Positions 27,825 to 37,622 are shown, counted from the stretch's first letter. The stretch: DNA of 64,000 bases from Arthrobacter sp. OVS8 (GCA_028370155.1 CP116670.1:4030001-4094000), one strand, 5' to 3'. Notes: a model not told the origin generated them from the sequence alone. Program-made: numbers and translations.

Positions 27825-29049
27825 TGCCCGTATACCTTGACCATGCCGCCACCACCACCCTGGCCCCGGAGGCCCTGGCGGCGCTGACCCGTGAACTGGC
27901 CCGCACCGGCAACCCGTCGTCCCTCCACGGATCGGGCCGCCGCGCCCGCCGCTCCGTCGAGGACGCCCGCGAGGTGCTGGCTGCCGCGGCCGGGGCGCAC
28001 CCTCCGAAGTCATCTTTACCTCGGGCGGAACCGAAGCCGACAACCTTGCCGTGAAGGGCCTCTACTGGGCCCGGCACGCAGGGAACCCGCAGCGCACGCG
28101 CATCCTGTGCTCCGCCGTCGAACACCACGCGGTGCTGGACACCGTCGAATGGCTCGAGCGGCACGAGGGCGCCGAGGTGTCCTGGCTGCCGGTGGATGCG
28201 GACGGCGTCGTGGACCTGGCCGTGCTGGAGGCCGAGCTGTCCCGGGACCCCGCCTCGATCGCCCTGGTCACGGTGATGTGGGCCAACAACGAGGTCGGCA
28301 GCATCCAGCCCGTGGCGGAGATCGTCGAGCTGGCGCACCGGGCCGGCGTCCCGGTCCACTCCGACGCCGTCCAGGCCTTCGGCTCCGTTCCCGTGGATTT
28401 TCGTGCCTCTGGGCTGGACGCCATGTCCATCTCGGGGCACAAAATCGGCGGCCCGGTCGGCGTCGGGGCGCTTATGCTGGGGCGCGCCGTGAAGCTGACC
28501 CCGGTGCAGCACGGCGGAGGACAGGAACGGGATGTCCGCTCCGGGACCCTGGACACCGCCTCCATTGCAGCCTTTGCCGCGGCGGCCGAAGCCGTCGCCG
28601 CCAACCTTCCGGAAGAAGCGGCACGCATTGCGGCCCTCAGGGACCGGCTGATCGACGGCGTCCTGGCGGCGGTGCCCGACGCCGTGCTGCGCGGGGCCCC
28701 GGCCGCGGGCGGCTGCCGGGCAACGCCCACTTCACCTTCCCCGGCTGCGAAGGCGACTCGCTGTTGTTCCTGCTCGATCTGGCCGGGGTCGAATCCTCCA
28801 CGGGTTCGGCCTGCACGGCCGGGGTCCCCGGCCGTCCCACGTGCTGCTGGCCATGGGACTGGACGAGGACACGGCCCGGGGCGCCCAGCGGTTCAGCCTG
28901 GGGCATTCCTCCACCGGGGCCGACGTCGACGCGCTGCTGGCGGCCCTGCCGGGGCCTACACCCGCGCGCGGCAGGCCGGCATGGCCGGCCACGAGTCCAG
29001 CATCCAGACCGCCGGCACCGTCGCCCGCCAGTCCGCCGCCACGGACTAG
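27824..29049 (+). CDS. iscS: Cysteine desulfurase (IscS/NifS class, frame-broken)
   Basis: PLP enzyme that removes sulfur from cysteine as a protein persulfide for Fe-S clusters or tRNA thiolation. It starts PVYLDHAATTTLAPEALAAL. The PLP-binding lysine is in SISGHKIGGPVG, with histidine contacts in CSAVEHHAVL. The active-site cysteine is in SSTGSACTAGV, in the short loop expected for this class. A C-terminal region (FSLGHSSTGADVDALLAALP) completes the fold. Four breaks (near 28005, 28712, 28823 and 28947) are each one lost base in G or C runs. In Actinobacteria a desulfurase of this type commonly lies just upstream of mnmA and supplies its sulfur. Here a convergent reductase gene sits between them. 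Confidence 0.9.
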
Positions 29050-30289
29050 GCCTCCGGCAGGAGCCCGTCGAGCGGAACGTCCGGATCGGCCAGGGCGGCA
29101 GGGCTCACGGCGGTTTTCGCCGAGATGAGCTGCTTGATCAGCTTCTGCGGCTTGGCGGAACGCGGCCAGTTCACGCTCATTCCAGCCACCACCCGGCCGT
29201 CGCGCTGCCAGAAGGCGAGGAACTCCTTGCCCTCGAGTGAACCCCGGATGGTGGGCGGCCCCGAGACGAGTGACGGGAAGCCAGAGTACTCCATGCTGAC
29301 GTCGAACTGGTCAGTGTAGAAGTAGGGGACCGTGTCCAGGGAGGCGTCCAGCCCGAGCATCGCCTTGGCCGCCACTTTTCCCCGTTGAGGGCATTGGACC
29401 AGTGTTCGCTGCGGTGGTGCTCGCCGGTGAAGGGATGCAGGGCGTTCGCGACGTCCCCCGCGGCAAAGATCCCGGGCGCCGAGGTCCGCAGCGCGGCATC
29501 CGTGAGGATACCGTTCTCCAGCGCGATCCCCGCAGCCTCGGCCAGGGACACCTCGGGGACCACCCCGACGGCGATGATCACTACGTCCGCGGGCAGGACC
29601 TCCCCGGCATCCGTGACCACGCCGGTGACCCGGCCCGACTGGCCGCTGATCCCGGCGGCCGAGCCGGGAGCCGGAAGCGGACGCCGTTCGCTTCGTGCAA
29701 CGAACGGAAGAAGCCGCCCAGTTCAGGCCCGATCGCCGCACCCAGCGGCACCTCCTCCAGCCCCAGCAGCGTGACGGAATTCCCGTAGGCGCTCGCCGCG
29801 GCGGCCAGCTCCATCCCGATCCAGCCCGAACCGACCATCACGACGTTCCGGCCGCCGTCGGCCAGGGCGGCGCGCAGGCGGCGGCTGTCGTCCACGGTGC
29901 GGAAAGTGCTGACCCCTCCAGGTCGCTGCCGGGCAGCGGAATGTGCCGGGGCGTGCCCCGGTGGCCAGCAGCAACGAGGAGTAGCCCAGCGCCCGGCCGT
30001 CCGGAAGAATCACGCTGCGGGCTGCCGGATCAATCCGCGTGACGGTGGTGCCCAGCTGCAGGTCCACCCCGTTCTCCGCGTACCAGTCCGCCGGAACGAC
30101 GGGCAGGGCGTCGTCGTCGGCTTTGGCCAGGATGTAGTCCTTGGACAGCGGCGGTCGCAGGTAAGGGTGGTGCCGCTCCTCCGCCAGCAGGATCACCGGC
30201 CCGCCGTGACCTTCCGCGCGGAGGGTCTTGGCCGCTGTGGCGCCGGCGAGGCCGCCGCCCACGATCACGATGTTTTCGGAGGAGGCCAT
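29046..30289 (-). CDS. NAD(P)/FAD-dependent ferredoxin-reductase-type oxidoreductase (frame-broken)
   Basis: Two-dinucleotide-binding-domain flavoprotein, about 415 aa. The N-terminal FAD motif is IVIVGGGLAGATAAKTL, followed by LRPPLSKDYI, which is typical of rubredoxin/ferredoxin/putidaredoxin reductases. The NAD(P) motif is VVMVGSGWIGMELAAAA, the second FAD contact is GIFAAGDVANALHPFTGEHHRSEHWSNA, and the C-terminal dimer domain includes EFLAFWQRDGRVVAGMSVNW. Four breaks occur: near 29950, 29915, 29672 and 29384. Its stop overlaps the desulfurase stop by four bases. The electron acceptor is not encoded nearby. Its promoter carries the same operator as the DoxX gene, so it is probably co-regulated. 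Confidence 0.87.
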
Positions 30290-30347
30290 AGTGAGCTCGA
30301 TTCCTGCGGCCGCCGGCACGCCCGGGGCCGCCTGTCGCGGGAAAGGT

Positions 30348-30396
30348 ATCTAAAACCGTTATTTTTGACTTTAGAATCACGCCCGCGGGCCGTCAA
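30348..30396 (-). promoter_or_regulatory. Reductase promoter with overlapping operator (site 2)
   Basis: On the minus strand: -35 TTGACG (30396-30391), a 17-nt spacer, -10 TAAAGT (30373-30368). The inverted repeat ATCTAAA / TTTAGAA with a 15-nt spacer spans 30348-30376 and covers the -10 box, in exactly the register seen at site 1. Six of seven bases in each half form the palindrome TCTAAA / TTTAGA. Confidence 0.7.
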
Positions 30397-30402
30397 GGCC
30401 TT

Positions 30403-30432
30403 TTGGGTGAGGATTCGGCGTGGCGATAGAAT
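30403..30432 (+). promoter_or_regulatory. Promoter of mnmA
   Basis: TTGGGT at 30403-30408, an 18-nt spacer and TAGAAT at 30427-30432, about 80 bp before the mnmA start. It lies back to back with the reductase promoter, so the operator at 30348-30376 is upstream of it. Confidence 0.55.
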
Positions 30433-30513
30433 AGGTCGGCCGGCATTGTGCTATTTCTGCGTCCAGCAGCCGCCCCGGGCGGCACCAGCCCCTGAACCCC
30501 AGAGAAAGTCAGT

Positions 30514-31625
30514 ATGCGAGTTCTTGCAGCCATGAGCGGCGGCGTCGATTCCGCCGTTGCCGCAGCCCGCGCCGTCGAGGCGGGACACGACGTCGTCGGG
30601 GTCCACCTGGCGCTGTCCAGGATGCCCGGAACCCTGCGCACCGGCAGCCGAGGCTGCTGCACCATCGAGGATTCCCGCGACGCCTGGCGGGCCTGCGACG
30701 TGCTGGGGATTCCCTACTACGTGTGGGACTTCTCGGAGCGCTTCAAGGAGGACGTGGTCCAGGACTTCATCGACGAATACGCCGCCGGACGCACGCCGAA
30801 CCCGTGCATGCGCTGCAACGAACGGATCAAGTTCGCCGCGTTGCTGGAGAAGGCGATCGCCTTGGGATTCGATGCCGTCTGCACCGGCCACTACGCCAAG
30901 GTCATCAACGATGCCGAGGGCAACCCCGAGCTGCACCGCGCCGCGGACTGGGCGAAGGACCAGAGCTACGTCCTGGGTGTGCTCACGCACGAACAGCTCA
31001 AGCACTCGATGTTCCCGCTCGCGGACACGCCGTCCAAGGCCGAGGTTCGCGCCGAAGCGGAGCGCCGCGGCCTGTCCGTGGCCAACAAGCCGGACAGCCA
31101 TGACATCTGCTTCATCCCCGACGGCGACACCGCCGGGTGGCTGGCCGAGAAGATCGAGATGACCACCGGCGACATCGTGGACGAGTCCGGTGCCAAGGTC
31201 GGGGAGCACCCCGGGGCCAATGCGTTCACGGTCGGCCAGCGCCGCGGTCTGAAGCTCGGCACCCCTGCCGCCGACGGCAAGCCGCGCTTTGTGCTGGAAA
31301 TCCGGCCCAAGGAAAACAAGGTAGTGGTGGGGCCCGAGGCCCTCCTGGCCATCGACGAGATCCGCGGGATCAAGGTCTCCTGGGCGGGCTGCCCATCGCC
31401 GAGGTGCACACCGGCGAGGAATTTGACTGCTATGCCCAGGTCCGGGCCCACGGCGACCCCGTGCCCGCCACGGCGCATATGGAGGCGGGAGGCCTTGTCG
31501 TCACCCTGACCGAGCCCCTGCGCGGCGTGGCCCCCGGCCAGACCGTGGTGCTGTATCAGGGCAGCCGGGTGCTGGGCCAGGCCACCATCGACGCGGCGCG
31601 TTCGCTGCAGCGGGCCGCGCTCTAG
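30514..31625 (+). CDS. mnmA: tRNA-specific 2-thiouridylase MnmA
   Basis: ATP-dependent enzyme that adds sulfur to U34 of tRNA-Lys, Glu and Gln, about 371 aa. The PP-loop is SGGVDS (8-13). The catalytic cysteines are in NPCMRCN (C101) and HDICF (C199), matching the two cysteines essential in E. coli. CTGHYAKV, RAADWAKDQSYVLGVL and FTVGQRRGL are family blocks. A break near 31389 (GGG, probably GGGG) separates the C-terminal tRNA-binding beta-barrel. The protein is normally essential or near-essential, so the break is probably an error. The sulfur donor is likely the upstream desulfurase. Confidence 0.94.
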
Positions 31626-31672
31626 GCCACCCGTTATCGGACGACACCGTCGGAGGCCGTCCCATGGCCCGT

Positions 31673-31711
31673 CGAAAGAGGCCGCGCACCGTTTGTGCGC
31701 GGCCTCTTTCG
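31673..31711 (+). terminator. Terminator after mnmA
   Basis: A 17-bp perfect stem starting CGAAAGAGGCCGCG with a five-base CGTTT loop; the stem's own AAAG/CTTT ends supply the T-run. Confidence 0.85.
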
Positions 31712-31831
31712 TCGGTTCACACGCCCGGACCGCACGGGGCCTGGCGCCGAGCGGCGGCGCCTGGGCGCCCTGCCGAAATTCAGGCAGGATTCCTGAAGAT
31801 AATGATGAGTTCCGCCCGTTCGTGTAAATTT

Positions 31832-31847
31832 TGTGTCTCATCTCACA
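31832..31847 (+). promoter_or_regulatory. CRP/GlxR-like operator upstream of peptide importer
   Basis: TGTGT-N6-TCACA, nine of ten bases matching the CRP/GlxR consensus TGTGA-N6-TCACA. It lies 125 bp before the substrate-binding-protein start. TGTAAC a few bases downstream could be the -10. Suggests cAMP-linked control; the sign is unknown. Confidence 0.5.
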
Positions 31848-31971
31848 AGATGTAACGATTCACCTGTTGGTCGTCTGGTTGAATCGAGGCATCAGGACAG
31901 CGTGCCGCCCTCCGAGTCGTCCCAAGTACGTCCGGGCGAGCACCAGTACTCATCGAACAGAAAGTTCACAG

Positions 31972-33606
31972 ATGGCAATGAACAAAAAGGCCCTGCAGAG
32001 CGCCATCGCGCTCGCCGGGGTATCCGCCTTCGCACTGACCGCCTGCACCGGCCCCTCCGGTGGCGGAACGGCGACCGGCAGCGCGGCCGGCGGAGGCACC
32101 ATTACGTACGGCACCACCGACAAGGTTGTTACCCTCGACCCGGCCGGCTCGTACGACGCCGGTTCTTTTATGGTGATGAACCAGATCTATCCGTTCCTGC
32201 TTAACGCCAAGCCGGGCACTGCTGACTCCACTCCGGACATTGCCGAGTCGGCCTCCTTCACGAGCCCCACCGAGTACACCGTCAAGCTCAAGCCCGGCCT
32301 GAAGTTCGCCAACGGCCACGCACTGACCTCCTCCGACGTGAAGTTCTCGATCGACCGCGTCGTCAGCATCGCGGATGACAACGGCCCGGCCTCGCTGCTG
32401 GGCAACCTCGACTCGGTCACCGTCAAGGACGACACCACGGTGGTCTTCAAGCTCAAGGCCGGCAACGACCAGGTCTTCCCGGGTGTCCTCGCAGCCAACG
32501 CGGGGCCGATCATCGACGAAGAGGTCTTCCCGGCGGACAAGCTGATGACCGACGACGAAATCGTCAAGGGCAAGCCCTTCGCAGGTCCGTACACGATCGA
32601 GAGCTACAAGAAGAACGAGCTCGTCGGCCTCAAGGTCAACCCGGACTACCAGGGCCTGCTCGGCAAGCCGGCCAACGGCGGCGCCACGATCAAGTACTAC
32701 GCCGATTCGAACAACCTCAAGCTGGACGTCCAGCAGGGCAACATCGACGTCGCAGGCCGCAGCCTGACGGCCACCGACGCCGCGGACCTCGAAAAGGATT
32801 CCAAGGTCAAGGTTCACAAGGGCCCGGGCGGCGAGCTGCGTTACATCGTGTTCAACTTCGACACCATGCCGTTTGGCGCCAAGAGCGCCGACGCCGATCC
32901 CAAGAAGGCGCTTGCCGTCCGGCAGGCCATGGCGCACGTCGTCGACCGCGACGCCATCGCCAGCCAGGTCTACAAGAACACCTACGTGCCGGCCTACTCC
33001 GTCGTTCCCGACGGCTTCGTCGGCGCCATCCAGCCGCTCAAGGAAATGTACGGCGACGGCAGCGGCAAGCCCAGCCTCGACAAGGCCAAGCAGGTTTTCG
33101 CTGACGCCGGCGTCACTGCTCCGGTCACCATCAAGCTCCAGTACAACCCGGACCACTACGGCAAGTCTTCGGGCGACGAGTACGCCATGGTCAAGGAACA
33201 GCTGGAGAAGTCCGGCCTGTTCAAGGTTGAGCTGCAGTCCACCGAGTGGGTCACCTACAACAAGGACCGCACCAAGGACGTCTACCCGGTCTACCAGCTC
33301 GGCTGGTTCCCGGATTACTCCGACGCCGACAACTACCTCACGCCGTTCTTCGTCCCCGGCAACTTCCTGAAGAACCACTACGAAAACCCGGCTGTCACCG
33401 ACCTGATCAGCAAGCAGCTGACCACCGTCGACAAGGCCGAGCGTGAGAAGGTCATCGGCGAGGCCCAGACCGCCGTCGCCAAGGACCTGTCCACGCTGCC
33501 GCTGCTGCAGGGCGCCCAGCTGATGGTCGCCGGCAAGGACGTCAAGGGCGTAGACCAGACCCTGGATGCTTCCTTCAAGACCCGCCTGGGTGTTATCTCC
33601 AAGTAG
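31972..33606 (+). CDS. Peptide ABC transporter substrate-binding lipoprotein
   Basis: SBP family 5 (DppA/OppA-like) protein, 544 aa, intact. It has a lipoprotein signal (IALAGVSAFALTAC, acylated Cys at 25), then a Gly/Thr-rich linker. The family features are VTLDPAGSYDAGSFMVMNQIYPFL, KPGLKFANGHALTSSDVKFSIDRV and VQQGNIDVAG, followed by FPDYSDADNYLTPFF, the late SBP-5 block. It binds oligo- or dipeptides outside the membrane and delivers them to the two permeases downstream. ATG 31972 is used; ATG 31978 is equally possible. A stable hairpin separates it from the permease genes, fitting its need for higher expression. Confidence 0.93.
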   Translation: MAMNKKALQSAIALAGVSAFALTACTGPSGGGTATGSAAGGGTITYGTTDKVVTLDPAGSYDAGSFMVMNQIYPFLLNAKPGTADSTPDIAESASFTSPTEYTVKLKPGLKFANGHALTSSDVKFSIDRVVSIADDNGPASLLGNLDSVTVKDDTTVVFKLKAGNDQVFPGVLAANAGPIIDEEVFPADKLMTDDEIVKGKPFAGPYTIESYKKNELVGLKVNPDYQGLLGKPANGGATIKYYADSNNLKLDVQQGNIDVAGRSLTATDAADLEKDSKVKVHKGPGGELRYIVFNFDTMPFGAKSADADPKKALAVRQAMAHVVDRDAIASQVYKNTYVPAYSVVPDGFVGAIQPLKEMYGDGSGKPSLDKAKQVFADAGVTAPVTIKLQYNPDHYGKSSGDEYAMVKEQLEKSGLFKVELQSTEWVTYNKDRTKDVYPVYQLGWFPDYSDADNYLTPFFVPGNFLKNHYENPAVTDLISKQLTTVDKAEREKVIGEAQTAVAKDLSTLPLLQGAQLMVAGKDVKGVDQTLDASFKTRLGVISK

Positions 33607-33638
33607 GTCCATTCCCCATCCGGTTCTGACCAGCCAAC

Positions 33639-33669
33639 GAGGCGGGGCGCCCACACGGCGTCCCGCCTC
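33639..33669 (+). promoter_or_regulatory. Intercistronic hairpin after the binding-protein gene
   Basis: A 13-bp stem (GAGGCGGGGCGCC with GGCGTCCCGCCTC, one G-U pair) and a five-base loop, without a T-run. Likely a partial terminator or mRNA 3'-end stabiliser that gives excess binding protein over permease. Confidence 0.6.
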
Positions 33670-33736
33670 TGGTGCTGATACAGGACAACCGATTCCGCAG
33701 CCCACGAGGCTCCCGGAAACACACATTTAGGTACCA

Positions 33737-34826
33737 ATGACAACACTTATCGAGGCGCCGCCAACCGACGGCGAAGGCCTCCTGCCGATGAAGAAAAAAC
33801 GACCGGCGGGGACTGGGCCGATACATCTTCATCCGGTTCTTCCTGATCTTCCCGACCATCCTCATCCTGGTCACCATGGTGTTCTTTCTGATGCGCACCA
33901 CCGGCGATCCGATTACCGCTGCCCTGGGCGGCAGGCTCCCGCCGGAACAGCTTGCGGAGAGAATCACCGCGGCCGGCTACGACCGGCCCATTTTTGTGCA
34001 GTACTTCGAGTACCTGTCCCAGCTCCTCACCGGCAACTTCGGCACCACTCTTTCCGACAACCGCCCGGTCGCGGAGATGCTCGCCACGTATGGCGCAGCC
34101 ACCCTGGAACTGACCATCAACGCCCTGCTGGTCGCCCTGGTTGTGGGCATCCCGCTCGGACTGATCGCCGCACACCGGCGCGACAAGGGCCCGGACGCCG
34201 GGCTGCGCGTCTTCGCGATCCTTTGCTACGCCACGCCGGTCTTCTTCTCGGGCCTGCTCTTCAAGCTGACGTTCTCGGTCTGGCTGGGCTGGCTCCCGGT
34301 CGCCGGACGCGCGACGCCCGCCACCGAGCTCGCGCTGACCTCGCTTGAGGCCCCCACGGGCATTTACTGGCTGGACGCCATCCGCAGCGGCAACATGGCC
34401 GCCCTGGCCGACGTTATGGCACACGCCGTCCTGCCTGCCCTCGCCCTCGGTCTGCTGACCGCCGGCATCTTCCTGCGCCTGGTCCGGACCAATGTGATCG
34501 GCACGCTCGGCAAGGACTACGTCGAGGCCGGCCGTTCCCGCGGTGTCAGCGAATACCGCCTCCTGACCAAACACGCCTATAAACCGGCCCTCATTCCCAT
34601 CATCACCGTGATGGGACTCCAGATCGCCGTGCTGCTGGGCGGCGCGGTGCTGACCGAGACAACGTTCGAATGGAAGGGCCTGGGCTTCCAGCTCGCTACC
34701 TACCTGACCGCCCGCGACTTCGTGGCTGTCCAGGGCATCGTGGTCCTCCTTGCCGTGATCGTGGCCGTGACCAACTTCTTCGTGGACATCGTCGCCGCGC
34801 TGATCGACCCCCGCGTGAGGTACTGA
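33737..34826 (+). CDS. Peptide ABC transporter permease, DppB type (frame-broken)
   Basis: Inner-membrane permease of the DppB/OppB family, about 362 aa. It has an N-terminal membrane helix (IFIRFFLIFPTILILVTMVFFLM), FVQYFEYLSQLLTGNFGTTL, and the BPD_transp domain with the ATPase-contact loop YVEAGRSRGVSEYRLLTKHAYKPALIPI. A break lies in the first 30 codons near 33800. The shift is net +1 or -2, and the run of six A at 33792-33799 is the likely culprit. This is one of the few breaks that needs a base removed. The DppC-type gene follows one base after the stop. Confidence 0.9.
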
Positions 34827-34827
34827 T

Positions 34828-35851
34828 ATGAGCACCACTGCCGTAATTGAACCCGTCAAGGACCCCGGGGTCCTTGGTTCCGGCGCCTGCCGGTCATCTC
34901 GCACTTCAACAAGAGCGTCGGACTGCAGCGGGGCATGCTCGTGGGAGGGCTCGTCCTCACCGCGCTCTTCCTGCTGACCGCGATTTTTGCGCCCCTGATC
35001 GCGCCCTTCGGCTTCTCCCAGATTTCCGACGCCGAAGGCAACTTCCCGTCGCAGCAGGCACCGGGCGGGAAACACCTCTGGGGCACCACCGTCGGCAGCT
35101 ATGACGTCTTCTCCCGCGTCGTGTGGGGGCCCAGACGGCCGTCCTGGTGATTATCGTGGCCGTGGTCATGTCGATCTTCATCGGCGTGATCCTGGGCCTG
35201 GTCAGCGGCTACATTGGCGGCTGGCTGGACCGGACCCTCGTGGTGATTGCGGACGCCATCTACGCCTTCCCGCCCCTGCTTGTGGCCATCGTTATGGCGA
35301 TCGCCATCAGCGGCGGCCGTTCCAGCCTCTGGGGCGGCATCCTCGCGGCGGCGATTTCCATCACGGTGGTCTTCATCCCGCAGTACTTCCGTGTCATCCG
35401 GGCCGAGACCATCCGGCTCAAGGCGGAACCGTTCGTGGAGTCGGCGAAGGTGGTGGGCGCCTCCAACATCCGGATCATGCGCCTCCACGTCTTCAAGAAC
35501 GCCACCCGCACCCTGCCCCTGATCTTCACCCTCAACGCCTCCGAGGCCATCCTCACCCTCGCCGGCCTGGGCTTCCTGGGCTTCGGCATTGAGCCGACTT
35601 CCGCCGCGGAGTGGGGCTTCGACCTCAACAAGGCCCTCGCGGACACCACGTCCGGCATCTGGTGGACGGGCGTGTACCCGGGCCTTGCCATTGTGCTCAC
35701 CGTCCTCGGGCTGACCCTGGTCGGCGAGAGCATCAACGACCTCAACGACCCCCGCCTGCGGGGCCGCAAGAAGGCTGTCTCCGGCAAGGGCGGCCCGGAT
35801 TCCACCACTGGCGCCCAGGCTGCACTCGACGCAGAAGTGAGAAGTTCATGA
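34828..35851 (+). CDS. Peptide ABC transporter permease, DppC type (frame-broken)
   Basis: Second permease of the importer, about 341 aa. It has an N-terminal OppC_N helix (LVGGLVLTALFLLTAIFAPLIAPFGF), WGTTVGSYDVFSRVVWGAQTAVLV, and the EAA loop FVESAKVVGASNIRIMRLHVFKN. LTLVGESINDLNDPRLRGR at the C-terminus is typical of this family. Breaks near 34870 (four G, probably five) and near 35128 (five G, probably six). Its stop overlaps the ATPase start (ATGA). Confidence 0.9.
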
Positions 35852-37547
35852 CCATCAACATCGACAAGCCCGGCACGGGCGCTGGCCCGGTCCTCGACAT
35901 CGACCGCCTCAAAGTCACCTTCGCCACCGACGCCGGTGACGTGTACGCCGTCAAGGACGTCAGCCTGCAGGTCAACCCCGGCGAGGTCGTGGCGATCGTC
36001 GGCGAATCCGGCTCCGGGAAAACCGTCACCGCCAAGACGATCCTCGGCCTGCTGCCGGAGACCGCCATCAGCTCCGGCGCGGTGCTGATCAACGGCAGCA
36101 ATGTCATCAGCGTCAGCCCGGCGAAGCTCCGGCAGATCCGGGGCCGCGACGTGGCCATGGTCTTCCAGGAACCGTCCACCGCCCTGAACCCGGTCTTCAC
36201 GGTCGGCTGGCAGATCGCCGAAGGCATCCGCTCCCATGCCGGCCACGGGGAGGTGCGCGGGTCAGCGCCAAGGAAGCCAAGACCCGCGCCATCGAGGCGC
36301 TCCGCAAGGTGGGCATCCCGGACCCGGAAACCCGGGTCAACTACTATCCGCACCAGTTCTCCGGCGGGCAGAAACAGCGCGTCGTCATCGCCGCGGCACT
36401 GGCCCTCAACCCGGGGCTCATCGTGGCCGACGAGCCCACCACCGCCCTGGACGTCACGGTGCAGGCCGAAATCCTCGAACTCCTGCGGGACCTCCGGGAC
36501 CAGTACGGCACCTCGATCGTGCTCATCACGCACAATATGGGGGTCGTGGCGGACCTCGCCGACCGTGTTGTGGTGATGTACCAGGGCGACGTCGTCGAAG
36601 AGGCCTCCGCACGGGTGCTGTTCGCCGAACCGAAGCAGGACTACACCAAGAAGCTTTTGGCAGCAGTCCCGCACCTGGGCCGGAATTCCGCCTCCGAAGG
36701 CATGACCGAACGGGCGCACCAGGGCGGCAAAGTCCTCGTTGAGGCCCGGAACCTGACCATCGAGTACCCCGGCCGGCTGGGAAGCCCCGCCTTCAAAGCC
36801 GTGGACGGGGTCAACTTCACCCTGTCCGAGGGGAGGTCTTCGGCCTCGTGGGGAGTCCGGCTCGGGCAAGACGACCATCGGGCGGGCCATCGCCGGACTC
36901 AACCGGACCACCGGCGGCAGCCTGAAAGTCCTGGGCTACGAAATGCTCAACCTGAAGGAGCGCACGTTCAAGCCGCTGCGCAAGGAGATCGGGTTCGTGT
37001 TCCAGGACCCGGCCGCGTCCTTCAACCCGCAACTGACCATCGGGGACTGCATTGCCGAGCCCCTGATCATCCACACCAATCCGACCCCGGCCCAGGCCCG
37101 GCAGCGGACCCGGGAACTGCTGGAAGCCGTCCAGCTCCCGGCCGCCTACGCCGACCGGTTCCCGCATGAGCTCTCCGGCGGTCAGCGGCAGCGCGCCTCC
37201 CTCGCGCGGGCGCTCATCCTGAACCCGAAGCTGCTGATCGCCGACGAGCCGACGTCGGCCCTGGACGTGTCGGTGCAGGCCGTGGTGCTGGAGCTGTTCA
37301 AGGACATCCAGGCCGAATTCGGCTTTGCCGCCCTGTTCATCAGCCACGACCTCGCCGTCGTGGATATCCTGTCGCACTGGGTCGGGGTGCTCTACAAGGG
37401 CAAAATGGTGGAACAGGGGCTCGGGAACCAGGTGATGGGCAACCCGCAGCACGAGTACACGAAGAAGCTGATTGCCTCCTGCCCGTGCCGGATCCGGACG
37501 AACAGGCCCGGCGCCGGGAGCAATTCCGCGCCGTGCTTCACAGCTAG
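35848..37547 (+). CDS. Dual-domain peptide ABC transporter ATPase (DppD-DppF fusion, frame-broken)
   Basis: A single polypeptide of about 570 aa with two complete ABC ATPase domains, replacing separate DppD and DppF. Domain 1 has Walker A GESGSGKT, the Q-loop VFQEPSTALNP, signature FSGGQKQR and Walker B LIVADEPTTALD. Domain 2 has Walker A GESGSGKTT after repair, VFQDPAASFNP, signature LSGGQRQR and LLIADEPTSALD, followed by a C-terminal YTKKLIAS oligopeptide motif. Breaks are near 36257, 36833, 36851 and 37478. The last repair ends the protein at TAG 37545-37547 with a VPDPDEQ tail. It energises uptake through the two permeases upstream. Confidence 0.9.
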
Positions 37548-37565
37548 GCCGCTCCGGCAACTCCC

Positions 37566-37614
37566 CGAAGGGACATGCCCGCCGTTCGCTGCGAACGGCG
37601 GGCATGTCCCTTCG
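37566..37614 (+). terminator. Terminator of the peptide importer operon
   Basis: A perfect 23-bp stem (CGAAGGGACATGCCCGCCG outermost) around a CTG loop. There is no T-run, but the stem is unusually long. Confidence 0.8.
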
Positions 37615-37622
37615 CGCGCACC

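Noticed and set aside
31966..33726. 586-aa minus-strand open frame opposite the binding-protein gene
   Set aside because: Antisense of a strong SBP-5 lipoprotein; no start signal or motif.
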